Assembly (NCBI GenBank): GCA_026710425.1
Contig: JAPORB010000073.1
Coordinates: 1-49,124, forward strand
DNA length: 49,124 nucleotides
Reading direction: 5' to 3'
From: Gammaproteobacteria bacterium
Lineage (GTDB): Bacteria > Pseudomonadota > Gammaproteobacteria > Pseudomonadales > Pseudohongiellaceae
Positions 35,011 through 44,572 of the stretch are shown piece by piece; the stretch's first letter is position 1; each line of letters begins with the position of its first letter. The position numbers were made by a program, and so were the translations under genes. The notes beneath the pieces are model-generated. The model did no database searches. It was not told the DNA's origin and worked only from the letters and a program-made list of their open reading frames with translations.

Positions 35011-37118
35011 CAGCCATTCCTTTCCGCATCCCATTGGGCAAAGGTTTTGCCCTCACCCGCCAAACGCTCTAGCAATGGTGCTGGTTGCCAGTAATCCGCC
35101 CCATAACGATCACGAAACTCGCAAATACTTGCATAGACCCGGTCTAGGCCAATCTGATCAGCATAATACATTGGTCCGCCCTTAGCGGCTGGAAAGGCAT
35201 AGCCAAACACATAGACTGTATCGATGTCGCTTGGGCGCTGGGCAATTCCTTCCTCAAGTATTCTTGCACCCTCATTGATCAGCGGAAAGAAGCAACGGGC
35301 ATGTATTTCCTCATCACTGACTTCACGTTGCTGCACTTCGAACTTTTCAGCCTCTCTCCTGATCATTGTATCAACTTCGGGGTCTGGCATACGACGTCGG
35401 GTTTCTGGATCATACTTGTAAAAGCCTGAGCCAGTTTTCTGCCCATAGCGACCCATCTCAACAAGTCGAGTACCCATACGAAACAGTTTGGGGTCATCAG
35501 TCAGTTCCTTGCGAGCCTGACGAGCTTTGTAGCCGACATCAAGACCAGCCAAATCTCCCATAGCTAGTGGCCCCATCGCCATACCGAATCTTTCCAGAGC
35601 CGAATCCACCTGTTGTGGTGTACAGCCATCAAGTAATAGCATCTGGGCTTCTCGGGCGTAACCGCCCAGCATGCGATTTCCAATAAACCCGTAACACACT
35701 CGCGACAGTGCACAGACCTTACCTATCTTCTTACCGATGCGCATGGTAGTGGCCAGCACATCATCGGCACTCTTTTCACCGCGAACCACTTCAAGCAATC
35801 TCATAACATTGGCCGGGCTGAAGAAATGCATGCCAACCACATCTTGGGGTCGCGAAGTGGCTGCCGCAATGGCATCCACATCCTGATAGGAGGTATTGGT
35901 GGCGAGGATCGCACCCGGTTTACAGTTACTATCAAGTTTTGCAAAGATTTCTTTTTTGAGTTCCAGGTTCTCAAACACTGCCTCAATGACCAAATCCACT
36001 TCGGCAATATCGGCATAGTCGGTACTGCCACTGATGAGTGCCAGGCGTTGTGCCATTTTGTCCTCGGTCAGTTTGCCTTTTTGCATTGTGATGTTGTAGT
36101 TCTTGCGGATGATGCCCAGGCCGCGCTGCAGAGACTCATCATCAATCTCCACTAGCACCACCGGAATGCCTACATTGGCAAAACACATGGCAATGCCGCC
36201 ACCCATGGTGCCGCCACCGATGATGGCAACGCTGTTGATGTTGCGAGTCGGAGTATCCTTGGGCAAATCCTTGATTTTGGCGGCCTGACGCTCAGCAAAG
36301 AAGATGTGGCGCATGGCAGCCGATTCAGGCGATTGCATAAGCTCTATGAACAGCTCCCGTTCTCGCAGCAACCCTTCATCCATAGGCATGGCGACGGCCG
36401 CCTCAATGCAGGATACGATGCGGTCGGGTGCAATCTGGCCGCGTGCCCTCGCTGCTAGTTTTTTGCGGGCTTCTTCAAAAAATCCTGGCTCCACGGATTG
36501 CGGATCTACCGATAGATCGCGGATTCGTTTCATGGGGGCACCTGACTCCACCAATTGCTTTGCGTAAGCCATAGCTCCCACCAGCAGATCCTTGTCCTCA
36601 ATAATGGCATCCAGCAGACCCACTTCTCTGGCCCTAACAGCGGCAACCGGATTGCCTGAAGCGATCATATCCAGCGCGAACTTCACACCAGACAGCCGCG
36701 GGGTGCGCTGGGTTCCTCCGGCACCTGGCAGCAGTCCCAGCTTCACCTCTGGCAAGCCGACCTGAGCCGAAGCCAAGGCGCAGCGGTAATGGCAGGCAAG
36801 TGATACCTCAAAACCACCGCCGAAAGCTGTGCCATGGATAGCAGCCACTACCAGCTTGCTTGAGTTTTCCAGGGCATCCAGTACTTGCGGCAACATAGGT
36901 TCCCGGCGTGGCTTGCCAAACTCGGTGATGTCTGCGCCAGCAATGAAGGTACGTCCCTCACAACTTAGCACCACCGCATCGGAGGCATCTGCCTGTGCCG
37001 TCGTGATAGCATCCAGAAGTCCTTGACGGACCGCCTGTGAGAGTGCATTGACTGGCGGGCTATTGACCCGGATTATGCCAATGTTTCCCTGAAGTTCATA
37101 CGTAACGATATCGGACAT
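35010..37118 (-). CDS. Fused enoyl-CoA hydratase / 3-hydroxyacyl-CoA dehydrogenase (FadJ/FadB-like)
   Basis: This 702-residue protein carries two steps of beta-oxidation. The N-terminal crotonase domain (about 1-200) has the oxyanion-hole text [12 protein letters not shown] and [12 protein letters not shown]. The dehydrogenase starts at about 295 with the NAD-binding [14 protein letters not shown], followed by HFFSPANVM and a C-terminal pair of helical domains. It should hydrate enoyl-CoA and oxidise the 3-hydroxy product. AGGAATT precedes the ATG. A zinc alcohol dehydrogenase remnant starts at its stop codon, and a thiolase lies 257 nt upstream on the same strand. Confidence 0.93.
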   Translation of the reverse strand: MSDIVTYELQGNIGIIRVNSPPVNALSQAVRQGLLDAITTAQADASDAVVLSCEGRTFIAGADITEFGKPRREPMLPQVLDALENSSKLVVAAIHGTAFGGGFEVSLACHYRCALASAQVGLPEVKLGLLPGAGGTQRTPRLSGVKFALDMIASGNPVAAVRAREVGLLDAIIEDKDLLVGAMAYAKQLVESGAPMKRIRDLSVDPQSVEPGFFEEARKKLAARARGQIAPDRIVSCIEAAVAMPMDEGLLRERELFIELMQSPESAAMRHIFFAERQAAKIKDLPKDTPTRNINSVAIIGGGTMGGGIAMCFANVGIPVVLVEIDDESLQRGLGIIRKNYNITMQKGKLTEDKMAQRLALISGSTDYADIAEVDLVIEAVFENLELKKEIFAKLDSNCKPGAILATNTSYQDVDAIAAATSRPQDVVGMHFFSPANVMRLLEVVRGEKSADDVLATTMRIGKKIGKVCALSRVCYGFIGNRMLGGYAREAQMLLLDGCTPQQVDSALERFGMAMGPLAMGDLAGLDVGYKARQARKELTDDPKLFRMGTRLVEMGRYGQKTGSGFYKYDPETRRRMPDPEVDTMIRREAEKFEVQQREVSDEEIHARCFFPLINEGARILEEGIAQRPSDIDTVYVFGYAFPAAKGGPMYYADQIGLDRVYASICEFRDRYGADYWQPAPLLERLAGEGKTFAQWDAERNG

Positions 37119-37375
37119 TTTTAATTCCTGGTTGGTGTCTTCTATGAAAACGGACTGAACGGTTGTTAATGAAAATGGATATTGATTCAGACCGGTGAGT
37201 GATAAAGACTGATGGCTCTTCGAAAAGTTGAATACAAAACTTTACTTGAGGGGTTTAAATGAATTCCGTATTAACTGGAACAAAGATCGACAATAGGTAT
37301 CCGGTGAGAGCATTGATTTTACCTTATAAATGCTGGATTAATGACATGCCGCATCTAGCTTTCGCTTTTTGGCAG

Positions 37376-38596
37376 TTAGTCCATGCGCTCAAGTATTGCA
37401 GCCAATCCCTGGCCGATACCAATACACAAACTGATGGCCGCATATCGCCCGCCTTCGCGTTCCAGCTGTCGGGTGGCTGTCAAAGCTATTCGAGCACCGG
37501 AAGCACCTAGCGGGTGACCAACGGCAATGGCACCACCATTAGGGTTCACGCGCGAATCGGAATAATCCACTCCCAGCATTTTCAGGCAGCCCAGCACCTG
37601 GGTAGCAAAAGCTTCATTGATTTCTATGATGTCCATATCTGCGAGGCTCAGCCCGGCCCGATCCAATGCCTTGCGGATGGCAAAAACTGGCCCCAGACCC
37701 ATCACCCTTGGCTCGACTCCTGCCACTGCTCCAGCCAGTATTCGAGCACGCGGCTTCACTCCATGCTGCTCACCACTCTCTCTGTTACCTACAATTAGGG
37801 CTGCAGCACCATCGTTAATGCCGGAGGCATTACCGGCGGTCACTGTGCCTTTGGGAAATAGATTTCTGAGTCCGCCTAGCACTTCCAGCGTGCTGCCGGG
37901 TCGCGGGTGCTCATCTGTTGTCACAGTCATTGGTGGTTTTTTCTTACCCTGAGGTACCTCTATGGGAATGATTTCATCGTCAAAAAATCTGTCTGCACGC
38001 GCCGCTTCATACTTTGTCTGGGAGGAGGCGGCAAAGATATCGCTATCTTCGCGGGAGATTTCCAGTTCAATGGCAATGTTGTCTGCGGTCTGCGGCATGC
38101 TGTCATGACCGAACACATCGCCATAAATCGGATTGGTAAATCGTGCACCGAGGGTTGAATCTGCAATCTGCTGGCCACGATCAAATGCCGAGTGAGCCTT
38201 GGAAAGTACAAGGGGTGCCCGACTCATAGATTCCACACCACCAGCCACAAACAGGTTTCCTTCACCGATCTTAACGGTATTAGCGGCGGTGAGGATGGCC
38301 GCCAAGCCTGAGGCACAAAGTCGGTTCACTGTCAGCCCTCCGACTTCTACCGGCATACCGGAAATTAGCGAGGCAAAGCGAGCCACATTACGGCAGTCCT
38401 CTCCGGCTTGATTTGTGTTGCCCGCAATAACATCTTCGAAAGCTTCTTTAGGAAAATGATTGCGCTCCACCACATGCTTGATGGTGTGGGCCAGTAGATC
38501 ATCTGGACGGACTGAAGACAGCACGCCCCCATGGCGACCAAAGGCGGTGCGGCCGCCGTCATAGATAAATGCTTCCTTGATATCAGGTGTTGTCAT
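37376..38596 (-). CDS. Acetyl-CoA/3-ketoacyl-CoA thiolase
   Basis: This 406-residue thiolase has nucleophile Cys94 in NRLCASGLA, the NEAFATQ motif, the histidine in AVGHPLGASGAR and the second cysteine in SLCIGIGQG (about 391). It should cleave 3-ketoacyl-CoA in the last step of the beta-oxidation block encoded downstream. It is clearly different from the thiolase at 13711 (GHPLG rather than GHPYG). A divergent ACAD gene starts about 260 nt away, so both promoters lie in 38597-38855. Confidence 0.92.
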   Translation of the reverse strand: MTTPDIKEAFIYDGGRTAFGRHGGVLSSVRPDDLLAHTIKHVVERNHFPKEAFEDVIAGNTNQAGEDCRNVARFASLISGMPVEVGGLTVNRLCASGLAAILTAANTVKIGEGNLFVAGGVESMSRAPLVLSKAHSAFDRGQQIADSTLGARFTNPIYGDVFGHDSMPQTADNIAIELEISREDSDIFAASSQTKYEAARADRFFDDEIIPIEVPQGKKKPPMTVTTDEHPRPGSTLEVLGGLRNLFPKGTVTAGNASGINDGAAALIVGNRESGEQHGVKPRARILAGAVAGVEPRVMGLGPVFAIRKALDRAGLSLADMDIIEINEAFATQVLGCLKMLGVDYSDSRVNPNGGAIAVGHPLGASGARIALTATRQLEREGGRYAAISLCIGIGQGLAAILERMD

Positions 38597-38855
38597 GGCC
38601 AGCTCTTGAGTTCTTCTCGTGAGAACAGTGGAATCTTCTTGTGTCGGTAAGTTTCAGCATGCCTCGGTGGAGATTATTTTCCTACATTCACCGCAGACAT
38701 TTTTTGTAATCCCGGCATCATTGGCGGCGGTCATTCTAGCATAGACAAAGACCCCTGCAAGATGATGATAACTGATGATATGGTAGTCGAGTCGCCAGAA
38801 GTCGCATCAATACGATGGTTGTGATAGCTTGGGGATTGCCAAACAGGAGGCAAAA

Positions 38856-40004
38856 ATGATCAGAGACCAACAAACCATCAGCCAGCTCATTGATCTGATA
38901 GAACGCTTTGTCAGAGAGCGTCTGATCCCGCATGAAGACAGCATGGCTGAGAATGGCAAATTGCCAGACGACATTTTGGCTGAGATGAAAGCCCTTGGAC
39001 TGTTTGGACTCACCATCCCGGAACCCTATGGTGGTCTTGGACTGACCATGGAGGAAGAGATCCTCGTGTCCATAGCACTTGGCCGCACTTCTCCCGCCTT
39101 TAGGTCCATCATGGGCACCAATAACGGCATCGGCTCTGCCGCCATTGTATTTAATGGCACAGAGGAACAAAAAGCCCGTTACCTGCCAAAGTATGCCTCG
39201 GGGGAATGGATCAGCTGCTTTTGCCTGACTGAACCGGATGCCGGGTCTGATGCCGCATCCCTGAGAACCACCGCTGTTCGTGACGGTGACCACTATGTTA
39301 TTAATGGCACCAAACGATATATTACCAACGCCAAGGTAGCCCACACCTTTAATGTCATGGCTCGCACCAATCCCGACATCAAGGGTGCCCATGGTATTTC
39401 CTCATTTATTGTTGAGCGCGATACACCAGGAATAACCCTTGGTCCAGTGGACCGCAAGATGGGTCAATCGGGTTCCATGACTTGTGATGTGATCTTCGAA
39501 AACTGTCATGTGCCTGCGGAAAATCTGATCGGAGAGGAAGGCGAGGGCTTTATCACTGCCATGAAAGTGCTGGACCGTGGTCGGCTGCATATCTCTGGTG
39601 TCAGTGTCGGCGTGGCTGAACGTTTGATCGCCGATGCCCTTGACTACGCCATACAGAGAAAACAATTCGGCAAGCCCATTGCCGAACAACAGTTGATACA
39701 GGCCATGCTGGCGGATTCTCAGACGGAAACCTATGCTGCCAAATGCATGACTCTTGAAACAGCCCGCAAAAGGGACAATGGAGACAATGTCAGCACCGAG
39801 TCATCGGCCTGCAAACTGTTTGCCACCGAGATGGTGGGTCGGGTGGCCGACCGGGCGGTGCAGATTCATGGGGGTGCCGGGTATATGTCTGAATATGCGG
39901 TGGAACGCTTCTACCGAGACGTGCGACTGTTCCGGCTCTATGAAGGGACCAGTCAAATCCAGCAGATCATCATCGCCCGCAACATGATCAGGGAAGCAAG
40001 CTGA
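38856..40004 (+). CDS. Acyl-CoA dehydrogenase
   Basis: From the ATG at 38856, which follows AGGAGG (38845-38850) at ideal spacing, the protein is 382 residues. The FAD-site text CLTEPDAGSDAASL is in the middle domain. The C-terminal RLYEGTSQIQQIIIARNMI holds the catalytic Glu and is typical of short- to medium-chain ACADs. A TTG nine codons upstream is open but has no ribosome-binding site. It is divergent from the thiolase and belongs to the same degradation block. Confidence 0.93.
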   Translation: MIRDQQTISQLIDLIERFVRERLIPHEDSMAENGKLPDDILAEMKALGLFGLTIPEPYGGLGLTMEEEILVSIALGRTSPAFRSIMGTNNGIGSAAIVFNGTEEQKARYLPKYASGEWISCFCLTEPDAGSDAASLRTTAVRDGDHYVINGTKRYITNAKVAHTFNVMARTNPDIKGAHGISSFIVERDTPGITLGPVDRKMGQSGSMTCDVIFENCHVPAENLIGEEGEGFITAMKVLDRGRLHISGVSVGVAERLIADALDYAIQRKQFGKPIAEQQLIQAMLADSQTETYAAKCMTLETARKRDNGDNVSTESSACKLFATEMVGRVADRAVQIHGGAGYMSEYAVERFYRDVRLFRLYEGTSQIQQIIIARNMIREAS

Positions 40005-40023
40005 GCGAAACCCACTGGTGAGG

Positions 40024-40053
40024 CCAACCCCGTCGACGAAGCACTTGGGTTGG
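40024..40053. terminator. Weak hairpin between convergent genes
   Basis: CCAACCC (40024-40030) and GGGTTGG (40047-40053) pair perfectly around a 16-nt loop, between the ends of the ACAD and universal-stress genes. The loop is long and no T-run follows, so a bidirectional terminator is only possible. Confidence 0.25.
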
Positions 40054-40074
40054 TCATCTTGGGCATACACCAGT

Positions 40075-40980
40075 TCAATTGCTGTCCGGCTTGATAATCA
40101 GAATATCGGTCTTAATGTAATCCAGCACGCTTTCTGCGGTACTGCCCACCAAGGCTTCCCGCAGGCGTGAACGGGAGATGGCACCCATAATCACCATATC
40201 GGAGTTAATTTTTTCACCATAAAACTTAAGCGCATCCACTGGAGATTCATCAATAAGGTGCTTATGAGCAGCATCAAAGTCATAATTGGCCATAAGTTCG
40301 TTGAAGGCAATTTCATGCTCTTCCTTGATCTTACCAGCCGCTGCAAACGGGCGTGCCGACTCCGCGTAGGCATGAACGATGTGGGCATCTCCTCCGGTTA
40401 CACTAGCAATGGTCTGGGCCGCTGCAATCAGTTGATCATCAAGATGTAAAGGCTTGTTGCGGCTGTGCAGGGGATCGATTGCCGCCATCAATACCACCTC
40501 TTCGCCCCAGTCGCAGTCCTTGACCAGTAGCAATGGAACCGGACAGTGGCGCACCAGCTCCCAACTATCGTGAGTGAGGTGCAGATTTCTTACCGTACCT
40601 GTGGCCCGGCAGTGCTGGATCAGTAAATCAGCACCAAAGTTTTGGGTCATATCAACTATTAGCTCATAGCGGGGATGGGCCCAACCCACTTCACAGGAAA
40701 TGTTATAGCCGTCAGCACAGAGGTCAGCCACCAATTCCTCCATAGTTTTGGTTAACCTGTCGATATATTCCTGACGCAGTTTGGTGTAATCGTAGCCAAT
40801 ACTGCGAAAGTCATTGGAAAGATAACGCTCATATCCGACGCTAATCAGCTTGATTTCTGCCGTCTCTTTATTCGGGGCAAGGCGCAGGGCCTTGCGCAGT
40901 TCAATTGGCAGGCCGTCGGGTGCATCAGAGAAATCTTCATTGGCATCAATTACCACCATTATCTTGTTAATGGACTTCAT
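40075..40980 (-). CDS. Tandem-domain universal stress protein (UspE-like)
   Basis: From the ATG at 40980 the protein has 301 residues and two Usp domains. The first ends near VPLLLVKD, the second carries MVIMGAISRSRLREALVGSTAE, close to the G-2x-G-9x-G-S/T ATP-binding pattern. Such two-domain Usp proteins help cells survive starvation and oxygen limitation. A GTG six codons upstream is an alternative start. It lies near a second, single-domain Usp gene on the other strand and a decayed copy of itself, in the neighbourhood of an Fnr homologue. Confidence 0.87.
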   Translation of the reverse strand: MKSINKIMVVIDANEDFSDAPDGLPIELRKALRLAPNKETAEIKLISVGYERYLSNDFRSIGYDYTKLRQEYIDRLTKTMEELVADLCADGYNISCEVGWAHPRYELIVDMTQNFGADLLIQHCRATGTVRNLHLTHDSWELVRHCPVPLLLVKDCDWGEEVVLMAAIDPLHSRNKPLHLDDQLIAAAQTIASVTGGDAHIVHAYAESARPFAAAGKIKEEHEIAFNELMANYDFDAAHKHLIDESPVDALKFYGEKINSDMVIMGAISRSRLREALVGSTAESVLDYIKTDILIIKPDSN

Positions 40981-40998
40981 TTTTTCCAGTTCCTCCAC

Positions 40999-41377
40999 GG
41001 GCAGACAATAGTATTAAGCTCATTATTGCAGGATGGGACGGTGGTTTCAATCCCGAAGACCATGCCCGTTGTAAAATCCGGATTAAGTTAAACCGACTCC
41101 CTGCATCTGGTACCATGTTGTATGTTAACTTTCCCTTGTGAACCATTACTCAATACCAAAAATATCCGGAATTAACAGATGCTCTGCCACTACCAACCAG
41201 AACAGGAAGTTATTGCTGGAAATCTTTTTCCTGCCAATAAATTACAGGACTGACGCTTTGGACATTTTATTTAATATACTCAGTGAGTCTTGACAGACAT
41301 CCACTAGCTGATTAACGATTATAGATTGATCACAAAAGTTTTTGTCCCACTCAACATTTCTGTCAAGGGGGTTAGCC
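40999..41377. promoter_or_regulatory. Divergent promoter region of two universal stress genes
   Basis: This region separates the two divergent Usp genes and should hold both promoters. It has an Fnr-box-like site at 41290-41303, described separately, and TATAGAT at 41320-41326, a plausible -10 element for the plus-strand Usp gene. No RNA gene was seen. Confidence 0.4.
41290..41303 (+). promoter_or_regulatory. Candidate Fnr/Anr box
   Basis: TTGACAGACATCCA differs from the Fnr consensus TTGAT-N4-ATCAA at two half-site bases. It lies about 35-40 bases before the likely start of transcription of the Usp gene at 41378. Anaerobic regulation of usp genes by Fnr or Anr is known in other gammaproteobacteria. 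The match is by eye. Confidence 0.35.
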
Positions 41378-41812
41378 ATGTACACCACCGTTCTTGTTGC
41401 CGTCGACCTTTCGGAAGATTCCAAAAAGGTCATAGAAACCGCCCGTAAAATTGCTGGCGAGTCCAGCAAGCTGCATCTGGTTCATGTGGTAGAACCAGTG
41501 ACCGCAGCATACAGCATGGATATTTATGCAATCAATGTCAGCGAGATGCAACAGGAAGCTATCAAATTTGCTGAGGAGAAACTGTTGGAAATCGGCCAGC
41601 AACTGACCATTGATGCCGACAGAGTCCACACTTTACTGGGTGCTCCAGCTCCGGAAATTCGGAATCTGGCTAATGAGATTGGTGCTGATGCCATTGTGAT
41701 AGGCAGTCACGGTCATTCGGGTTGGAAGATTCTGCTCGGTTCTACCGCCATCAAAGTACTGCACGGATCAACATGTGATGTTATGACAGTCCATGTGGGT
41801 AAAAACGACTAA
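41378..41812 (+). CDS. Universal stress protein, single UspA domain
   Basis: From the ATG at 41378, which follows AAGGGGG, this is a 144-residue UspA-type protein. The first strand is TTVLVAVDLSEDS, and the nucleotide-binding loop is GSHGHSGWKILLGSTAIKVL, the full G-2x-G-9x-G-S/T motif of the ATP-binding class. The frame is open to 41342, but the added residues lack similarity. A candidate Fnr box lies upstream. Confidence 0.9.
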   Translation: MYTTVLVAVDLSEDSKKVIETARKIAGESSKLHLVHVVEPVTAAYSMDIYAINVSEMQQEAIKFAEEKLLEIGQQLTIDADRVHTLLGAPAPEIRNLANEIGADAIVIGSHGHSGWKILLGSTAIKVLHGSTCDVMTVHVGKND

Positions 41813-41838
41813 ATCTTGTACTATGCACGGCGGCGGCT

Positions 41839-42355
41839 CTAGGGATGGTGCAGCAGTACATCGCACTCAAGGCTATCCAACACCCGCTCGGCTGTATTGC
41901 CCACCAACAGCTCATCAATGCGAGAATGTGAAATTGCACCCATTACTATCAGCTCGGCTCCGAGCTTTTCCACTGTGACAGGCAAAGATGTAATGAATGT
42001 TCTGTGCAGACAGATGGCAGTTATCAGAGGGCAAACAGCCAGATTCTGCCAACCTGTGCAGCAATTAGGCATCCGATTGCTAGTTCCGTGTTATGGCGTC
42101 AACGCTTGAGAGTGAAGGCGCCCAGTTGGAATGAAACAGATGCGCCTCGCCTCCAGTTAAGCCAGACAGAAACTTCGACCCAGCAATCAGCTTGTTGTCC
42201 AATGAAGCAGACTGCCAGTGGTTGGTTTTCACCAGCAACAGGAGAGAGCTACAGTGGCGGATCAATTCCCAATCAGCATTGAACAGCAGCAACCTGACCA
42301 TTTTACTGAGGTTACTCTGATAAGCCCAATACTCAGACTCAGACCTGTCAATCAC
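41839..42355 (-). pseudogene. Degenerate two-domain universal stress protein
   Basis: One minus-strand frame (42080-42355) has NADWELIRHCSSLLLLVKTNHW and LTGGEAHLFHS, which aligns with the end of domain 1 and start of domain 2 of the Usp at 40075-40980. Another frame (41839-42072) has LIVMGAISHSRIDELLVGNTAERVLDSLECDVLL, the Usp C-terminal end. The two are out of register, the N-terminal part is absent, and about 20 residues after TNHW are missing. It is therefore a decayed paralogue of the neighbouring gene. Confidence 0.87.
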
Positions 42356-43473
42356 ACTGAGTTACATATTTTCAGGATCGATTAATTACAAGCCAGGATA
42401 AATGTAATCTCCATCAATCGCCATCTTTTCCAGATGCGAAATATTTGTACTCCATTGAAATATCCATTTGAATATTGTTTCCTTGCAATAACGGTTTCGG
42501 TTTCTGAGATCTCAACTGCTAACTCTGCATCATTAAAGTAATGATCATAGACATTCAGGTGAGCTGATATTATTTCTCAAATAGTAGTTTCAAATTCGTC
42601 CGGCAGTTTTCTCGGGAAATAAGTCAAATGAGTTGAAACCGCCTGAGATTCAGCATCATATTCTCACCATTGGTTTTATCGGGCATAGTGAGAAATATAT
42701 GCATCAGCCTTTCGAATCGTCTGTTTATGTAATTTGGGAATCAGAATATGGATATGATAAAAGTCCTTAATAAAGATCGGATCATACGGGTGTGCGGCCT
42801 CATGCATATAAAGTTCTTCGATAGATTCAGCAACATCTCGGCTATTTCGTTTGATTTCATCTTTGAATATAGGAGTCCATATATGATTTTCATATCTTCA
42901 AATGCGTTATGGATATACAAAATTCTTTCGTTTAACATTTTCAGAAGCTCTATGGCAATTACCTATTCCACAATTCAATCCTTTTTATTTCTTAGTGCTT
43001 TGATTTACCCTTCAAAGACTCCAGCCTGCTCTTTATCTGATTCACTATCTGAATAATAGATTTTCGTGGCATACAATCACTCAACCATACTGCCCAGCAT
43101 GTCTTAGTTTTACAAGCTGGCACCTGTATCTGATTCCAGGCCAATAGGCACTTGCTTTATTGATTTTTAAACCACCGGTACATTAGATATGTTAATGCTG
43201 TAATCTCACAGTATTTAATTCGAAAATGCAGTAGCCTTCAGGACGGTTTTGCCAGTAAAGCTCTGTGGCAAAATGAGACTGCAGCTGGCTACCACTTCAG
43301 ACACCTACTTGCCTCTGTGAGACAAGTGGCCGAATAGTCTCATTCAAATAACACATTGGGCTGATTCACTTCGTCACCTTTCCTGTTACATTGTACGCCT
43401 GCCAAATGTGTGGCAAACTGGCTATTGACTGACCAAAGCTCATAAGTTCCAGTAAAATACAGGACACCTGAAC
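42356..43473. other. Gene-poor AT-rich region upstream of the Fnr-like gene
   Basis: No gene is supported with confidence. A minus-strand frame ending at 42676 reads FKDEIKRNSRDVAESIEEL, then HPYDPIFIKDFYHIHILIP, and looks protein-like over about 70 codons. It lacks an upstream start and may be a remnant of an unidentified gene. The two longer frames at 42741-43056 overlap it and are less protein-like. The last 100 bases should include the Fnr-gene promoter. Confidence 0.35.
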
Positions 43474-44277
43474 ATGACAGGGTCGCAAAGCAAGGCTATG
43501 GCAACTGAGGGACTGATGCCGGAATTCCGCAGCGGATCAGCACTAGGGGAAAATTGCCGTAACCAGGCTGAAATCTCCTGCGGCAACTGTCGGCTCAGCG
43601 AATTATGCCTGCCAATCGGACTGAAAAAATCAGAAATCCACCAGTTGGATAATATCATTGAACGAAATCGCCCATTGCATAAAGGAGATCATCTGTATCG
43701 GCAAAATGATGCCTTTAGCACCGTATTTGCAGTTCGATCTGGCAGCTTCAAAACCTATGTGCTAACTGATTCCGGTGTAGGTCGGGTAACTGGCTTTTAC
43801 CTACCTGGCGAGATCATTGGCATGGACGGCATCGCCAGCCACCGCTACAACTGTTCTGCCCAGTCGCTGGAACATTCTTCGATTTGTGAAATTCCCTTCT
43901 CGCAACTTGAAGATCTCAGTCAACAGCTGCCAGTTCTGCAACATCAATTTTTCGCCATGATGGGAAGCGAAATCGCCAAAGATCATCAGGTACATACTCT
44001 GTTGAGCAGTTACAGTGCTGAGCAACGCATTGCATCATTTTTGCTGGGACTATCAGCCCGCTACGCCAGGGTCTCCCTTTCGGCGACTCGCTTCGTCCTG
44101 CCCATGAGGCGAGGTGATATTGGTGAATACTTGGGATTAACTCTGGAAACAGTCAGCCGCGTCCTGGGCTTGCTGCAAAGGAAGGAATTGATTGTAGTCA
44201 GCAACCGCGAAATCACTTTGCTCGACCTTGCTGCCTTGCGTATGGTGGTTGAAACAGACCCGTCACAGCCAGTCTGA
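43474..44277 (+). CDS. fnr: Crp/Fnr-family regulator with Fnr-type cysteines
   Basis: This 267-residue regulator has the oxygen-sensing cluster ligands of Fnr: Cys36, Cys39 and Cys45 in SCGNCRLSELC, and Cys127 in RYNCSAQ. The spacing equals that of E. coli Fnr (20, 23, 29, 122). A cyclic-nucleotide-like beta-roll follows, then a helix-turn-helix with LTLETVSRVL, whose Glu, Ser and Arg contact TTGAT half-sites in Fnr. It should bind a [4Fe-4S] cluster and switch genes on low oxygen. The ATG at 43474 follows AGGA. The N-terminus is somewhat longer than in E. coli Fnr. A candidate target box lies upstream of the nearby Usp gene. Confidence 0.92.
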   Translation: MTGSQSKAMATEGLMPEFRSGSALGENCRNQAEISCGNCRLSELCLPIGLKKSEIHQLDNIIERNRPLHKGDHLYRQNDAFSTVFAVRSGSFKTYVLTDSGVGRVTGFYLPGEIIGMDGIASHRYNCSAQSLEHSSICEIPFSQLEDLSQQLPVLQHQFFAMMGSEIAKDHQVHTLLSSYSAEQRIASFLLGLSARYARVSLSATRFVLPMRRGDIGEYLGLTLETVSRVLGLLQRKELIVVSNREITLLDLAALRMVVETDPSQPV

Positions 44278-44572
44278 ACTACAAAGGTAGAACTTACCAT
44301 GCGCCAGCCCCTCATGCATCTCAATAGTTTTACTCACTGTTGAATCCTACCCGAGTCAATTGTCAAAGAGATTAACCCAGTCCGGGAGTTAGCTTAAGCC
44401 AATCTGCTGCAAAAGCCCTCCCTTGAGCGAAATCTTGACCGTAATGAGGTCGCTACATTCAAGAAATGCCTATGGGCAAATCTGAATCGTTTCCGTAAGG
44501 TGGCATGGGAGTTGGCTTGGCATAGTCCGCCTCACCATGCAGGCACATGAGAATCTTTACAGCGCAAATCCA

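Noticed and set aside
34811-35185. Plus-strand ORF between dehydrogenase genes
   Set aside because: It is the antisense of the ADH remnant and of the hydratase/dehydrogenase gene.
38736-39392. Long minus-strand ORF
   Set aside because: It is the antisense shadow of the acyl-CoA dehydrogenase at 38856-40004, which has an ideal ribosome-binding site and family motifs.
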